Source: Burkholderia cepacia (GTDB taxonomy: Bacteria > Pseudomonadota > Gammaproteobacteria > Burkholderiales > Burkholderiaceae). From it: a stretch of 64,000 bases of DNA. The translations under genes and the position numbers were made by a program. Below are positions 18,224 through 27,455 of this stretch, piece after piece; the stretch's first letter is position 1, and each line of letters starts with the position of its first letter. Below the pieces are notes generated by a model. That model saw only the letters and a list, made by a program, of their open reading frames with translations, made no database searches and had not been told where the DNA came from. The stretch is from the NCBI RefSeq assembly GCF_029962485.1, contig NZ_CP073639.1, positions 828,867 to 892,866 of the forward strand. Reading direction: 5' to 3'.

Positions 18224-18853
18224 TGATCAACCGCCTCACGGCACGCCATCGAGCGGAGCAGCCGATCGGGGCGACACAAGCCGGTGAGAATGAACGCGTT
18301 GCCCGAACTCGACGCGAACGTTTCGTGCGGACGGATTGTTCTCACCAGACAGCGTCACCAACCCTGCCATCCCTGCGCCACCATTCGCGGGCGCCCATTG
18401 CTTCGCGCATCCGTGGCATTCCCCGTTCGTCAGGACGGATCCACCAGCCCGTCGTACGCAGCCTGAATCGAACCGAGAGCGGTTGGACCTGACGCAAACG
18501 ACGACAGGCAACCCCGATGAGCTGCCGCAATCATCCATCGCAGCATGGGCCCGCGAACCGGAACGGCCTGTCATCGCGTGACACCGGCGAAACATCGGAC
18601 GGCAAGAACGGGCAAGCGATCAGCATCGCTCCGCCGCTCCCATACCGTTATCACGTCGATTTTCCCCGCCTCCGTACTCCCATCGTCACCCTCCGTCGCT
18701 GTCGCCGATCGACACCGAAAGCGGTTTGTCGGTGCATTCCTTGCACACGCCGGAGAATAATTTGACGGTCCTGATGGCGTCCTTAGACTCGTGTGGAGGA
18801 TCCATAGAGCGCGCGAAGACCTCGCGTCGCGCCACACAAACAGGAGATGCGAA
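18224..18853. other. Intergenic region before the second amidohydrolase gene
   Basis: About 630 bp with no convincing gene; short open frames here have no ribosome site or family character. Near the right end is a plausible promoter (18762-18789) for the amidohydrolase gene. Nothing else was recognised. Confidence 0.5.
18762..18789 (+). promoter_or_regulatory. Possible promoter of the second amidohydrolase gene
   Basis: TTGACG (18762-18767) and TAGACT (18784-18789) are 16 bp apart, about 65 bp before the start codon. The -10 match is moderate. Confidence 0.35.
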
Positions 18854-19780
18854 ATGCTCACGAAAATCGATACACACCATCACATCGTGCCGCCACCCTA
18901 CGCAGCATGGCTGGAAAGTCGCGGCATCACGGCGGGAGGTCTTCCGATCCCGCACTGGAGCGAAGCAGGAGCGCTCGATCTGATGGAAGCGGAAGGTACG
19001 GCAACGGGCATTTTCTCCGTATCGACGCCGGGGGTTCATCTTGGCGATGACATCGAGGCACGCGAGAAAGCACGTGAGGTCAACGAATTCACTGCCGCCG
19101 TTGTGTCGCGACACCCCAGCCGCTTCGGGTTCTTCGCGACCCTGACGCTACCGGATGTCGAAGGCGCGATCGCGGAGGCGACCTATGCGATGGATACGCT
19201 CCGTGCGGACGGCGTGGTGCTGATCAGTAGCGTACGAGGCACGTACCTGGGTGATGAATCCTGGGCGCCGCTGTTCGAAGAGCTTAACCGACGTCAGGCA
19301 GTCGTCTTCATCCACCCTGGCGATCTACCCTGCGAGCCGGTGCCCGGGATTCCCCCGTATGCGGCAGACTTTCTTCTCGACACGACTCGGGCGGCGATCA
19401 ACATTGCGAAAGCCGGTTGGCTCGAGCGCTTTCCTGACGTGAAATTCATTCTGTCGCACGCAGGCGGGTTTGTCCCCTACGCAGCACAGCGAATTGCGCG
19501 TGTTGTGTCGCCCGACAACAGCACCGAGGGCGGCCTGGCGCGACTCAGGCGCTACTACTTCGACACGGCGCTCTCGAGCAGCCCCTACGCGCTACCGGCG
19601 TTGCTTGCATTCGCCGATCCGTCCCGGATTACATTCGGGAGCGACTGGCCGTACGCCAACAAGGACCGGTCGGTCGATTTCACCCGGATGCTCGAAGCGT
19701 TTCCGCTGACGGAAGCGCAGCGACACGCGATTTATCGCGGTAACGCGGAACGTCTGTTCCCGCGACTGGCGGTGGCGTAA
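18854..19780 (+). CDS. Amidohydrolase of the ACMSD-like decarboxylase family (second copy)
   Basis: The 308-residue protein starts at ATG 18854 after AGGAG. It shows the metal-binding HxH in IDTHHHIVPP, His in FIHPG, His in ILSHAGGF and Asp in FGSDWPY. It is a full-length member of the amidohydrolase-related family that includes ACMSD, gamma-resorcylate and 6-methylsalicylate decarboxylases. It is related to the protein at 9754-10800 and the two flank the meta-cleavage cluster. A decarboxylase that converts an aromatic acid to the phenol taken by the monooxygenase is a reasonable guess but not proven. Confidence 0.85.
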   Translation: MLTKIDTHHHIVPPPYAAWLESRGITAGGLPIPHWSEAGALDLMEAEGTATGIFSVSTPGVHLGDDIEAREKAREVNEFTAAVVSRHPSRFGFFATLTLPDVEGAIAEATYAMDTLRADGVVLISSVRGTYLGDESWAPLFEELNRRQAVVFIHPGDLPCEPVPGIPPYAADFLLDTTRAAINIAKAGWLERFPDVKFILSHAGGFVPYAAQRIARVVSPDNSTEGGLARLRRYYFDTALSSSPYALPALLAFADPSRITFGSDWPYANKDRSVDFTRMLEAFPLTEAQRHAIYRGNAERLFPRLAVA

Positions 19781-19792
19781 GAAAAATGCTGC

Positions 19793-19813
19793 GGGCGCCG
19801 GATGCCGGTGCCC
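19793..19813. terminator. Hairpin between convergent amidohydrolase and MFS genes
   Basis: GGGCGCCGG and CCGGTGCCC pair (one G-U) around ATG. On the minus strand a TTTTT run follows a few bases later, so it suits the MFS gene best and may work both ways. Confidence 0.5.
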
Positions 19814-19878
19814 CCGCTTTCGCGTGTGCGTCGACGCTCGGTCGGCCACGGATTCTTATCCGCTGCCGCCGCTTCCAT

Positions 19879-21147
19879 TCAGGTGTCGGCGCTCGCGAAC
19901 CTGCCCTTCGGTTGACCTGATCGAAACGTGCGATATTTGCCGAGCGAGATGAGCAGCGCGCTTGCGATGACCAGCACGATCGGGGCGAGCCGGAGCGGTA
20001 ATGCGTAGTTGCGATACAGGTCGAAGTAGCGTCCAGCCACGAGCGGGCCGACGACTGCGCCGAAACCGTAGCCCGCGAACGCGATGCCATAGTGAAGGCC
20101 GAAACGTCTCAGCCCCAGATAGGCGCGGACCAGATAGGACAGCAAGTCCCCCTCTGCCCCTATCGCGAGGCCGATGCAGGCGCACGCGAGCAGCATGGAT
20201 GGCAGGGACGCTGCATTCATGAGCAGCAGGTACCCCGACGCGCCGGCGAGCAGGAACCCCGCGCCGACCAGCGGCGCATGAAGGTAATCGATCAGTGCAC
20301 CGGAAATCAGGCGCCCGATGAGTATTCCGACGCCGATCAGCGACGCGCAGTTCGCCGCCGCCCCGGGCGACAACCCGCGATCCGCCAACAGCACCGGCAA
20401 GTGCGGATTGAGCGAGAGCGTCGCACTCGAAGCGAGAAACGCGACCACGACGATCGTGCCGAGCTTGACCGCCGAGAATGATGGCTCCGCGCCGGCGAGG
20501 TCGTCAGGGCAATCGTCCCGTCGTGGCCGCGGCGCCACCTTCCGTTCCCTGATCAGCACATAGGCAAGGAGCGAGCCCGCGAGCGACACGCACGCGCTGA
20601 TCTGATAGGCGTGGCGCCAGTGAAACGCCGCGATGACGTGCTGGGTGACCGTTGGCGCGGCCGCAGTGCCCACACCGAGTCCGACCATCGCGCAACCCGT
20701 CGCGAGCCCGAGGCGCCGGTCGAACCACTGCGGCAGGATCGCAAGGTAGCCGAGCACCGACGTTGCGGCACCCGACACACCGATCACCAGCGATAGCGCA
20801 ATCCAGGCGCCGATGGCGCCGCTCTGCAGCCCCATGCAAGCCACCGCAAGACTGAACGCGATTGCCGAGACGAGAATCACGCGGCGCACGCCAAAACGAT
20901 CCATCAGCATGCCGATGAACGGGCTCGCCGCGGCGAGCCCGCCCATTGACGCCGCGTAGGACATGGCCGCCTGTTCCCGCGTCCAATGAAATTCACGCAG
21001 CACGACGGGCGCGAATACGCCGGCTGTCGCATTGAATACCGGGGCATAACCCAAGGCCATGCCGATTGCTGCCCCTGCGACGATGGTGGCAAGTTGCAGT
21101 TTGCTGGGGCCACTAGCACCTGCGCCCTCTCTGGGTGCTGCGCTCAT
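19879..21147 (-). CDS. MFS transporter, probable aromatic acid or carboxylate importer
   Basis: The 422-residue protein has about 12 hydrophobic segments and MFS loop motifs (FIGMLMDRFGVRR between helices 2 and 3; GYLAILPQWFDRRLGLATG later), resembling the OFA/monocarboxylate-type branch. AAGGAG lies before ATG 21147; the long upstream extension has no family sequence. Its position next to the meta-cleavage cluster, convergent with the second amidohydrolase gene, suggests that it imports that cluster's substrate (inference). Confidence 0.85.
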   Translation of the reverse strand: MSAAPREGAGASGPSKLQLATIVAGAAIGMALGYAPVFNATAGVFAPVVLREFHWTREQAAMSYAASMGGLAAASPFIGMLMDRFGVRRVILVSAIAFSLAVACMGLQSGAIGAWIALSLVIGVSGAATSVLGYLAILPQWFDRRLGLATGCAMVGLGVGTAAAPTVTQHVIAAFHWRHAYQISACVSLAGSLLAYVLIRERKVAPRPRRDDCPDDLAGAEPSFSAVKLGTIVVVAFLASSATLSLNPHLPVLLADRGLSPGAAANCASLIGVGILIGRLISGALIDYLHAPLVGAGFLLAGASGYLLLMNAASLPSMLLACACIGLAIGAEGDLLSYLVRAYLGLRRFGLHYGIAFAGYGFGAVVGPLVAGRYFDLYRNYALPLRLAPIVLVIASALLISLGKYRTFRSGQPKGRFASADT

Positions 21148-21511
21148 GTCCGACTCCTTGTGACGCTCGATGGGGTTGCCGGCGCGCGGCCATTTGGCCG
21201 GATGCGCCGGATAACAGGCGAATGCGAAGGCAAACAGGGCGCGTTCGATCGTGCAAACGATCGCGGCAACACCATGAGCAATCTTCAGTAACAAGACCGT
21301 GCGATCTCTCGACGTGCGCTCATACGCACCGGACGGGACTTCCGTGCCCTACCGGTTCCCTTGAGTGAAAGCCTTCAGAGACCGAACGGAACGTACGCAT
21401 TCTGCGACTCGGGCAACTCGATGAACCCGGCTTCGCTGAACGTGCCGCGGCCATCGCCTTGCTTGCAAGAAAGAGGCGCGGCACCCGCGACAACCGCGCG
21501 TGCCGGCCCGC
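21148..21511. other. Intergenic region between the MFS gene and mhpC
   Basis: About 364 bp without a credible gene. It should contain the promoter of the MFS gene and, at 21479-21505, the probable terminator of the mhp operon. No operator-like dyad stood out. Confidence 0.5.
21479..21505 (-). terminator. Probable terminator of the mhp operon
   Basis: On the minus strand CGGCAC-G-CGCG pairs with CGCG-G-GTGCCG (one mismatch) around a 5-nt loop, followed by CCTCTTTCTT. It lies 6 bp beyond the mhpC stop. Confidence 0.5.
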
Positions 21512-22378
21512 TTAGTTTTGCAGAAAGTCGAGCACCATGCGATTGAATGCGTCCGCATGCTCCCACTGCGCCCAGTGCCCGCATCGCCCGAATACATGCA
21601 GTCGAGCATTCGGCATGCCCCACACGAGCCGCAAGCCCACATCCAACGGCACGAAACGATCGTCGCGCCCCCAGATCACGAGCGCGGGCGACTTGATCTC
21701 GTTCAACCGGTAACCATAGTCCGGAAACTGCTTCGGATTGGCCGCCAGACTTTTCACGAAGTTCTCGAGATGATCGCGCCGCGCAAGCATGTTCTCGAGC
21801 CGCGTCTGCATCAGCTCTTCCGTCATCGTGCTCGCGTCGTAGACGAAGACATTGAGCATCTTCTCCAGATTCTCGAGCGTCGGCACGCGATACAGTCCCT
21901 GCAGCAGCTTGATCCCTTCGGTCGGCATCGGCACGAACTGGCTCGGGCCGCCCGTGCCGCCGCCCATCAGCACCAGCTTGCCGACGCGCTCCGGATACGA
22001 CAGCGCGAATGCCACCGCGCTATGTCCGCCCATCGAATTGCCGACGAGATGCGCGCGTTCGATGCCGAGCGTATTCAGTACGCCCTTCAGCACACGCGCG
22101 TTGAGGTCGGAGCGCGAGCCGGTGCAGACGATCGAATCGCTCTTGCCCCAGCCGGGACAGTCGACGAGGATCACACGGTAGCCCGCGCGAGCGAATACGT
22201 CGACGTTGCGATAAAAGTTGGCCCAGCCGCTCGCACCCGGGCCGGAACCGTGCAGCAGCACCAGCGTTTCCGACCCTGCGCCGGTGTCGTTGTAGTGCAC
22301 GCGCAGTTCCGTGCCGCCTTCCATCACGTTCAGGAACTTGCTGGTCGCGGCCTCTGTATGAATCACGGTGTCAGTCAT
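21512..22378 (-). CDS. mhpC: 2-hydroxy-6-oxonona-2,4-dienedioate hydrolase
   Basis: The 288-residue alpha/beta hydrolase has HGSGPGASG at 43-51, the nucleophile elbow GNSMGG (Ser115), the acid in WGRDDRF and the His in [10 protein letters not shown]. It cuts the ring-fission product of dihydroxyphenylpropionate into 2-hydroxypenta-2,4-dienoate and succinate. AAGGACA precedes the ATG. In E. coli mhpC lies between mhpB and mhpD; here it comes last, after mhpT, an altered gene order. Confidence 0.94.
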   Translation of the reverse strand: MTDTVIHTEAATSKFLNVMEGGTELRVHYNDTGAGSETLVLLHGSGPGASGWANFYRNVDVFARAGYRVILVDCPGWGKSDSIVCTGSRSDLNARVLKGVLNTLGIERAHLVGNSMGGHSAVAFALSYPERVGKLVLMGGGTGGPSQFVPMPTEGIKLLQGLYRVPTLENLEKMLNVFVYDASTMTEELMQTRLENMLARRDHLENFVKSLAANPKQFPDYGYRLNEIKSPALVIWGRDDRFVPLDVGLRLVWGMPNARLHVFGRCGHWAQWEHADAFNRMVLDFLQN

Positions 22379-22392
22379 GTCGATGTCCTTCG

Positions 22393-23646
22393 TCAGATCG
22401 ATTCGGTTCCAAGTGTGTGCGAGCCGTTGGCCGACTCGCGCGGAGATTTCGCGACCACGGCGAGCGCGCCGAGCGCCGCGATCACGATGAGCGGAATGCT
22501 CGAGATCACGAGCATCGACGCGCTCTGGCCCAACGCCAGCAGTTGCCCGGCGATCAACGGGCCGACCATCGAACCCACACGGCCGACGGCCACCGCTGCG
22601 CCGACGCCCGTGCCGCGCACGCGTGTTGGATACGTTGCACCGGCAAGCGCATACAGCACCGACTGCGTGCCAACGAGAAACAGCCCCGCCAGCAGGCCAC
22701 CCCATGCCATCGACACGTTGCCCGTCGCGCCGGCGAGCGCCAGCAACGCAATGGCGATGCCCGCATACATGCCGACCACGACCGGCCGCTTGCCAATGCG
22801 ATCCATCAGCCCTGCGATCACGATCGCGCCGACGCCGCCGCCGATGTTGAACATCATCTGCACGACACTTGCCTGTACCGGCGTGAGGCCGCGCGAGAGC
22901 ACCATCGACGGCAACCAGTTCATCAGGAAATACAGCACGATCAGCGTTCCCAGGTAGCTGATCCACAGCGCGATGGTCGTCACCGTGCGCCCGTCACTGA
23001 AGAGCGCGCGCACGATGCCGTCCTTCAACTCGCGGGTCGCACCCTGGCTCGCCGCGACGAAGTGCGTCGACTCCTTCAAGAAGAGCGCCAGCAGCGGCAG
23101 GGTCAGCAGCGGCCCGATCCCGCCGACATAGAAAATGTGCCGCCAGCCCTCGGCGCCCGGGCTGACGATGCCGATCACGGCCGCGAGCGCCGCGCCGAAC
23201 GGCATGCCGCAGTACATCGCGCCGACTGCCGTGCTGCGTTGTCCGGGCGCCGCCGCTTCCGCGCACAGCGCGATCAGGTTCGGCATCGCGGCGCCGAGAC
23301 CGAGGCCCGTGAGAAAGCGCGCGACGAGCAGGCTCTGCAGATCCCACACCTGGGTCGTTGCAATCGAAAATATCCCGAACAGCGCGACCGACATCATCAG
23401 CACGCGCTTGCGGCCGATGCGGTCTGCGAGCCGGCCGCCGATCGCCGCGCCCGGCAACAGGCCGAGCGCGCCGATGCCGAATGCCCAGCCGAGCTGCGCG
23501 ACAGCGAGATGAAACTCGCGTGCCATGCGCGGCGCGGCGATGCCGGTGGATTGCAGGTCAAGCCCTTCGAGGAGCGCGACCGCGAGGCACAGGCCGATGG
23601 TGATGGCGCCGCCGGCGCGCGGGGGTGAAGCCGTTGACGTTTTCAT
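22393..23646 (-). CDS. mhpT: 3-(3-hydroxyphenyl)propionate transporter (MFS, aromatic acid:H+ symporter family)
   Basis: The 417-residue protein has about 12 membrane helices, an early acidic motif ([15 protein letters not shown]) characteristic of aromatic acid:H+ symporters, and the loop [20 protein letters not shown] precedes ATG 23646. It lies between mhpE and mhpC in the mhp operon, so import of 3-(3-hydroxyphenyl)propionate or related acids is the expected role. Confidence 0.92.
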   Translation of the reverse strand: MKTSTASPPRAGGAITIGLCLAVALLEGLDLQSTGIAAPRMAREFHLAVAQLGWAFGIGALGLLPGAAIGGRLADRIGRKRVLMMSVALFGIFSIATTQVWDLQSLLVARFLTGLGLGAAMPNLIALCAEAAAPGQRSTAVGAMYCGMPFGAALAAVIGIVSPGAEGWRHIFYVGGIGPLLTLPLLALFLKESTHFVAASQGATRELKDGIVRALFSDGRTVTTIALWISYLGTLIVLYFLMNWLPSMVLSRGLTPVQASVVQMMFNIGGGVGAIVIAGLMDRIGKRPVVVGMYAGIAIALLALAGATGNVSMAWGGLLAGLFLVGTQSVLYALAGATYPTRVRGTGVGAAVAVGRVGSMVGPLIAGQLLALGQSASMLVISSIPLIVIAALGALAVVAKSPRESANGSHTLGTESI

Positions 23647-23704
23647 TGATGTCTCCAGGTTGAACGATGCAGCGCTCTTCATGGCGCGTGGCATGACGGA
23701 TGGT

Positions 23705-24724
23705 TCAGGCGCGTGCTTCGCGCTTCTTCAGATCGAGCGCGACGTCGACGATCATGTCTTCCTGACCGCCCACCATGCGTCGCTTGCCCAGCTCGACGAG
23801 AATGTCGACGGCTTTCAGGCCGTACTTCTTCGCCGCGATTTCGGAATGCCGCAGGAAGCTCGAATACACGCCCGCATAGCCAAGCGCGAGCGTTTCGCGG
23901 TCCACGCGCACCGGCCGGTCCTGCAACGGGCGCACGATATCGTCGGCCGCATCGAGCAGGCGATGGAGATCGGTGCCGTGATGCCAGCCAAGGCGCTCGG
24001 CCGCCGCGATGAACACTTCGAGAGGGGCATTGCCCGCTCCCGCCCCCATGCCCGCCAGGCTCGCATCGACGCGATCGCAACCCTCCTCGACCGCAACGAT
24101 CGAGTTGGCTACGCCGAGGCTCAGGTTGTGATGGGCATGCATGCCCGTCCGGGTCTCGGGACGAAGCACCGCCTTGAGCGCCCTGAAGCGTGCACGGATG
24201 TCGTTCATGTTCATCGCGCCGCCGGAATCGACCACGTATACGCAAGTCGCGCCGTAGCTTTCCATCTTCTTCGCTTCGGTCGCGAGGTTGTCGGGCGTGG
24301 TCATGTGGCTCATCATCAGAAAGCCGACCGTGTCCATGCCGAGGCTGCGCGCATACTCGATGTGCTGCTTCGAGATGTCCGCTTCCGTGCAATGGGTCGC
24401 GACACGTACGACACGTGCGCCCGCGTCGTACGCGGCCTTCAGATCGTGAATCGTGCCGATGCCGGGCAGCAGCAGCGTCGCGATTGTCGCGTGCTTCACC
24501 ACGTCGGCGACCGCCCCGATCCACTCCAGGTCGCTGTGCGCGCCGAAGCCATAGTTGAAGCTCGAACCCTGCAGGCCATCGCCATGTGCGACCTCGATGC
24601 TGTCGACCTTCGCCTCGTCCAGCGCACGGGCGATGTCCTGCACGTTCTGAATCGAATACTGATGACGGATCGCGTGCATGCCGTCGCGCAGCGTCACGTC
24701 GGAGATATAGAGTTTCTTGTCCAT
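23705..24724 (-). CDS. mhpE: 4-hydroxy-2-oxovalerate aldolase
   Basis: The 339-residue aldolase begins [22 protein letters not shown] (in pieces: metal Asp and catalytic Arg) and keeps [13 protein letters not shown] and [14 protein letters not shown]. It makes pyruvate and acetaldehyde, passing the latter to MhpF. AAGGAG precedes the ATG and mhpF is 18 bp upstream. By eye it is very similar over its whole length to the product of 10892-11950. Confidence 0.95.
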   Translation of the reverse strand: MDKKLYISDVTLRDGMHAIRHQYSIQNVQDIARALDEAKVDSIEVAHGDGLQGSSFNYGFGAHSDLEWIGAVADVVKHATIATLLLPGIGTIHDLKAAYDAGARVVRVATHCTEADISKQHIEYARSLGMDTVGFLMMSHMTTPDNLATEAKKMESYGATCVYVVDSGGAMNMNDIRARFRALKAVLRPETRTGMHAHHNLSLGVANSIVAVEEGCDRVDASLAGMGAGAGNAPLEVFIAAAERLGWHHGTDLHRLLDAADDIVRPLQDRPVRVDRETLALGYAGVYSSFLRHSEIAAKKYGLKAVDILVELGKRRMVGGQEDMIVDVALDLKKREARA

Positions 24725-24742
24725 GATCGAGTGCTCCTTGCT

Positions 24743-25690
24743 TCAGGCGTTCACAAGCGACGCGGCCATGCGCTCGGCCGTTGCCAGCGCGGCGGAAGTC
24801 ATGATGTCGAGGTTGCCCGCGTAGGCCGGCAGATAATGGGCCGCGCCTTCCACTTCGATGAAGATCGAGGTCTTGAGTCCGCTGAAATAGCCGAGTCCGG
24901 GGATATGCAACGGCGCAGCGGCGGGGATGTCGTCGAACTGCACGGATTGCTTCAAGCGATAACCGGGCACATAGGCCTGGACCGCAGCGGCCATCTGGCT
25001 GACCGACGTTTCGATCAGCGCCCGGTCTGCCGCTTCGGACAGCACATAGACCGTGTCGCGCATCATGAGCGGCGGCTCGGCCGGATTGAGCACGATGATC
25101 GCCTTGCCCTTGCCGGCGCCGCCGACCGCTTCAATCGCCTGCGACGTCGTCTCCGTGAACTCGTCGATGTTGGCGCGCGTGCCGGGCCCTGCCGACTTGC
25201 TGCTGATCGATGCAACGATCTCCGCGTAATGCACCTTTGCGACCCGCGACACGGCGGCGACCATCGGGATCGTCGCCTGTCCGCCGCATGTGACCATGTT
25301 CACGTTCAGCGCATCGAGATGCGCGTCGAGGTTCACCACCGGCACACAATACGGGCCGATGGCAGCAGGCGTCAGGTCGATCACGCGAATGCCGGGCTTG
25401 AGCGTGCGCAGGAACGCGTCGTTCTTCACATGCGCGCCGGCGGACGTCGCATCGAACACGAAATCGATCTCGTCGAACACGGGCAGGCGCGCCAGCCCTT
25501 CCACGCCTTCATGCGTCGTCGCCACGCCGAGCCTCGCGGCGCGCGCGAGGCCGTCCGAAGCTGGATCGATGCCGACCATCGCCGCGACGTCGAGATGCTT
25601 GCTGCGACGCATGATCTTGATCATCAGGTCGGTGCCGATGTTGCCGGATCCGATGATCGCGGCTTTGCACCGGGTGTTGTCTGTTGCCAT
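24743..25690 (-). CDS. mhpF: Acetaldehyde dehydrogenase (acylating)
   Basis: The 315-residue enzyme shows [13 protein letters not shown], the catalytic Cys in [13 protein letters not shown] and [15 protein letters not shown]. It converts acetaldehyde to acetyl-CoA with NAD+ and forms a channelling complex with MhpE. The start at 25690 follows GGAGACATTCCC; the longer upstream frame runs through mhpD in another frame and is not used. Confidence 0.95.
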   Translation of the reverse strand: MATDNTRCKAAIIGSGNIGTDLMIKIMRRSKHLDVAAMVGIDPASDGLARAARLGVATTHEGVEGLARLPVFDEIDFVFDATSAGAHVKNDAFLRTLKPGIRVIDLTPAAIGPYCVPVVNLDAHLDALNVNMVTCGGQATIPMVAAVSRVAKVHYAEIVASISSKSAGPGTRANIDEFTETTSQAIEAVGGAGKGKAIIVLNPAEPPLMMRDTVYVLSEAADRALIETSVSQMAAAVQAYVPGYRLKQSVQFDDIPAAAPLHIPGLGYFSGLKTSIFIEVEGAAHYLPAYAGNLDIMTSAALATAERMAASLVNA

Positions 25691-25707
25691 GGGAATGTCT
25701 CCGTCCG

Positions 25708-26496
25708 TCATTCGCTGAAACTGGCGCGCACACTGCCGAGCCCTTCGATATGCGCCGTATAGGTGCCGGCCGCCTTCACCGCGACCATCGGGCCGAGCGC
25801 GCCCGTCAGCACGATGTCGCCCGCACGCAGCGGCGTGCCGAGCCGAACCATCCGGTCCGCGAGCCACGCCGCCGCATTGAGCGGATTGCCGAGGCACGCG
25901 CCGCCATTGCCACGTGAAAGGACTTCACCGTCCTGCGTGAGCGTCATCGCGCACGCGGTCAGCTCGATATCGCGCAGCAGGACCGGTCGGCTACCGAGCA
26001 CGAACAGCGCGCTCGACGCGTTGTCGGCCACGGTGTCGAAAAACCGGATGTCCCAGTCGCGGATGCGACTGTCGACGACCTCGATCGCGGCCACCGCATA
26101 CGCGGTCGCGGAGATCAGATCCGAGAACGTGTGTTTTTCGGCGGTCAGGTCGCGTTCGAGCACGAGCGCGATCTCCGCCTCGACCTTCGGCTGGATCAAC
26201 GAGGCAAGCGGCATCGGCTGGCTGTCGCCGTAAGCCATCGACGCGAACAACGCCCCGAAGTCCGGCTGATCGACGCCGAGTTGCTTCTGCACCGCGGGCG
26301 AAGTCAGGCCGATCTTCCTGCCGACAACCCGCTCGCCGTTCGCCATGCGCAAGTCGTTGTTGATCTGCTGGATCGCGTAGGCGCGTGTCGCGTCGCCTTC
26401 GGGGCACGTATCACGCAACGGCGCGATCGTCCGGCGCGAGGCCTGCGCTTCACGCAGGCGCGCAGCCATCGAAACAATGCTGTTGTCATCCGACAT
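25708..26496 (-). CDS. mhpD: 2-keto-4-pentenoate hydratase
   Basis: The 262-residue protein has [23 protein letters not shown] and [15 protein letters not shown], as expected for MhpD, which hydrates 2-hydroxypenta-2,4-dienoate. AGGAG lies before ATG 26496. It is 4 bp from the mhpB stop and 17 bp before mhpF. It is paralogous to the product of 12906-13700. Confidence 0.94.
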   Translation of the reverse strand: MSDDNSIVSMAARLREAQASRRTIAPLRDTCPEGDATRAYAIQQINNDLRMANGERVVGRKIGLTSPAVQKQLGVDQPDFGALFASMAYGDSQPMPLASLIQPKVEAEIALVLERDLTAEKHTFSDLISATAYAVAAIEVVDSRIRDWDIRFFDTVADNASSALFVLGSRPVLLRDIELTACAMTLTQDGEVLSRGNGGACLGNPLNAAAWLADRMVRLGTPLRAGDIVLTGALGPMVAVKAAGTYTAHIEGLGSVRASFSE

Positions 26497-26500
26497 GGCT

Positions 26501-27454
26501 CTATCTCCTGGAAAGGGTCCGTTCTCGCGCATGCATCGCGCCAAAGCCCGCGATCCATTCTGGAATCGCGCGGTAGTAATCGATCGATGCCGCGTATGGG
26601 CCGCTCGCCGCAAGCGCACCGAATGCGGCGACCCACGTGCGGATCTCGTGCGCGGACTTGCCCGCATCACGCGTGATCGCTTCGTTCGTGAGGCCATCGA
26701 CGGCGGTGATTTCACCGCGTTCGAGCAGCGCGAGAAACATGCGGTCCCATGTGGGATTGAGCGGATGCAGGCGGCTGTCACCCGCCGCGAATGCCTTGGC
26801 CGCCGCGACGGTGCGGGATTGCCGCGCATCGCGCGACTCCGGCGACGGGTTGCGGCCCGCGATCAACCGTTCCGCGACGACACCGTCCGCGCCCGCGATT
26901 TCAGGCACCGGCGGCTCATGCGAGAGACCACCCGAGCCGATCAGCAACACGCGCCGGTTCGTGCGCGCGACGGCACGGCCAATCGCATCGCCAAGCAGTC
27001 GTGCGCGGCGGCACGACGCCATCGGCGGCGCAACCGAGTTGATGAAGACGGGTACCACCGGATAGCGGTCGATACCGCCCGTGAGCACCTCGAGCGCCTG
27101 CGCGCAGCCGTGATCGACCTGCATGCGATACGACACGGCTACGTCGATATCGCTTGCGAGCGTGGCATCGGCGAGCGCGAGCGCCACATCGCGCGTGACG
27201 GGCAACGGGCCGGCCGCGCTGCCGAAATCGCCGACAGCCGTCGCCCCGACGCCGATGCAGAACTGCGGCATCACGTCGTAGAAAAATCCGTTGTAGTGAT
27301 CCGGCGCGAACACGATCACCAACTCCGGATCGAACGCGTCGACCCGCTCGCGCGCCGCGCGCTGCACCCGCTCGACTTCCGCGACGACTGCCGGCGCGGG
27401 ATCGAAATAGCCGTGCAGCGGCGTGTGCGATATGCATTCGAGATGGATCGGCAT
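26501..27454 (-). CDS. mhpB: 2,3-dihydroxyphenylpropionate 1,2-dioxygenase (class III extradiol)
   Basis: The 317-residue protein belongs to the LigB-type extradiol family: an N-terminal SHTPLHGYFDP, FAPDHYNGFFYDVMP, and a conserved His in DIDVAVSYRMQVDHG. It opens the ring of 3-(2,3-dihydroxyphenyl)propionate with Fe(II) and O2. The ATG lies 1 bp beyond the mhpA stop, so translation is coupled. Confidence 0.94.
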   Translation of the reverse strand: MPIHLECISHTPLHGYFDPAPAVVAEVERVQRAARERVDAFDPELVIVFAPDHYNGFFYDVMPQFCIGVGATAVGDFGSAAGPLPVTRDVALALADATLASDIDVAVSYRMQVDHGCAQALEVLTGGIDRYPVVPVFINSVAPPMASCRRARLLGDAIGRAVARTNRRVLLIGSGGLSHEPPVPEIAGADGVVAERLIAGRNPSPESRDARQSRTVAAAKAFAAGDSRLHPLNPTWDRMFLALLERGEITAVDGLTNEAITRDAGKSAHEIRTWVAAFGALAASGPYAASIDYYRAIPEWIAGFGAMHARERTLSRR

Positions 27455-27455
27455 C

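Noticed and set aside
23525..25762. Very long open frame (745 codons) on the + strand opposite mhpT, mhpE and mhpF
   Set aside because: It mirrors three well-supported genes in high-GC DNA, is rich in Arg/His/Asp-type shadow composition and has no family motif or ribosome site.
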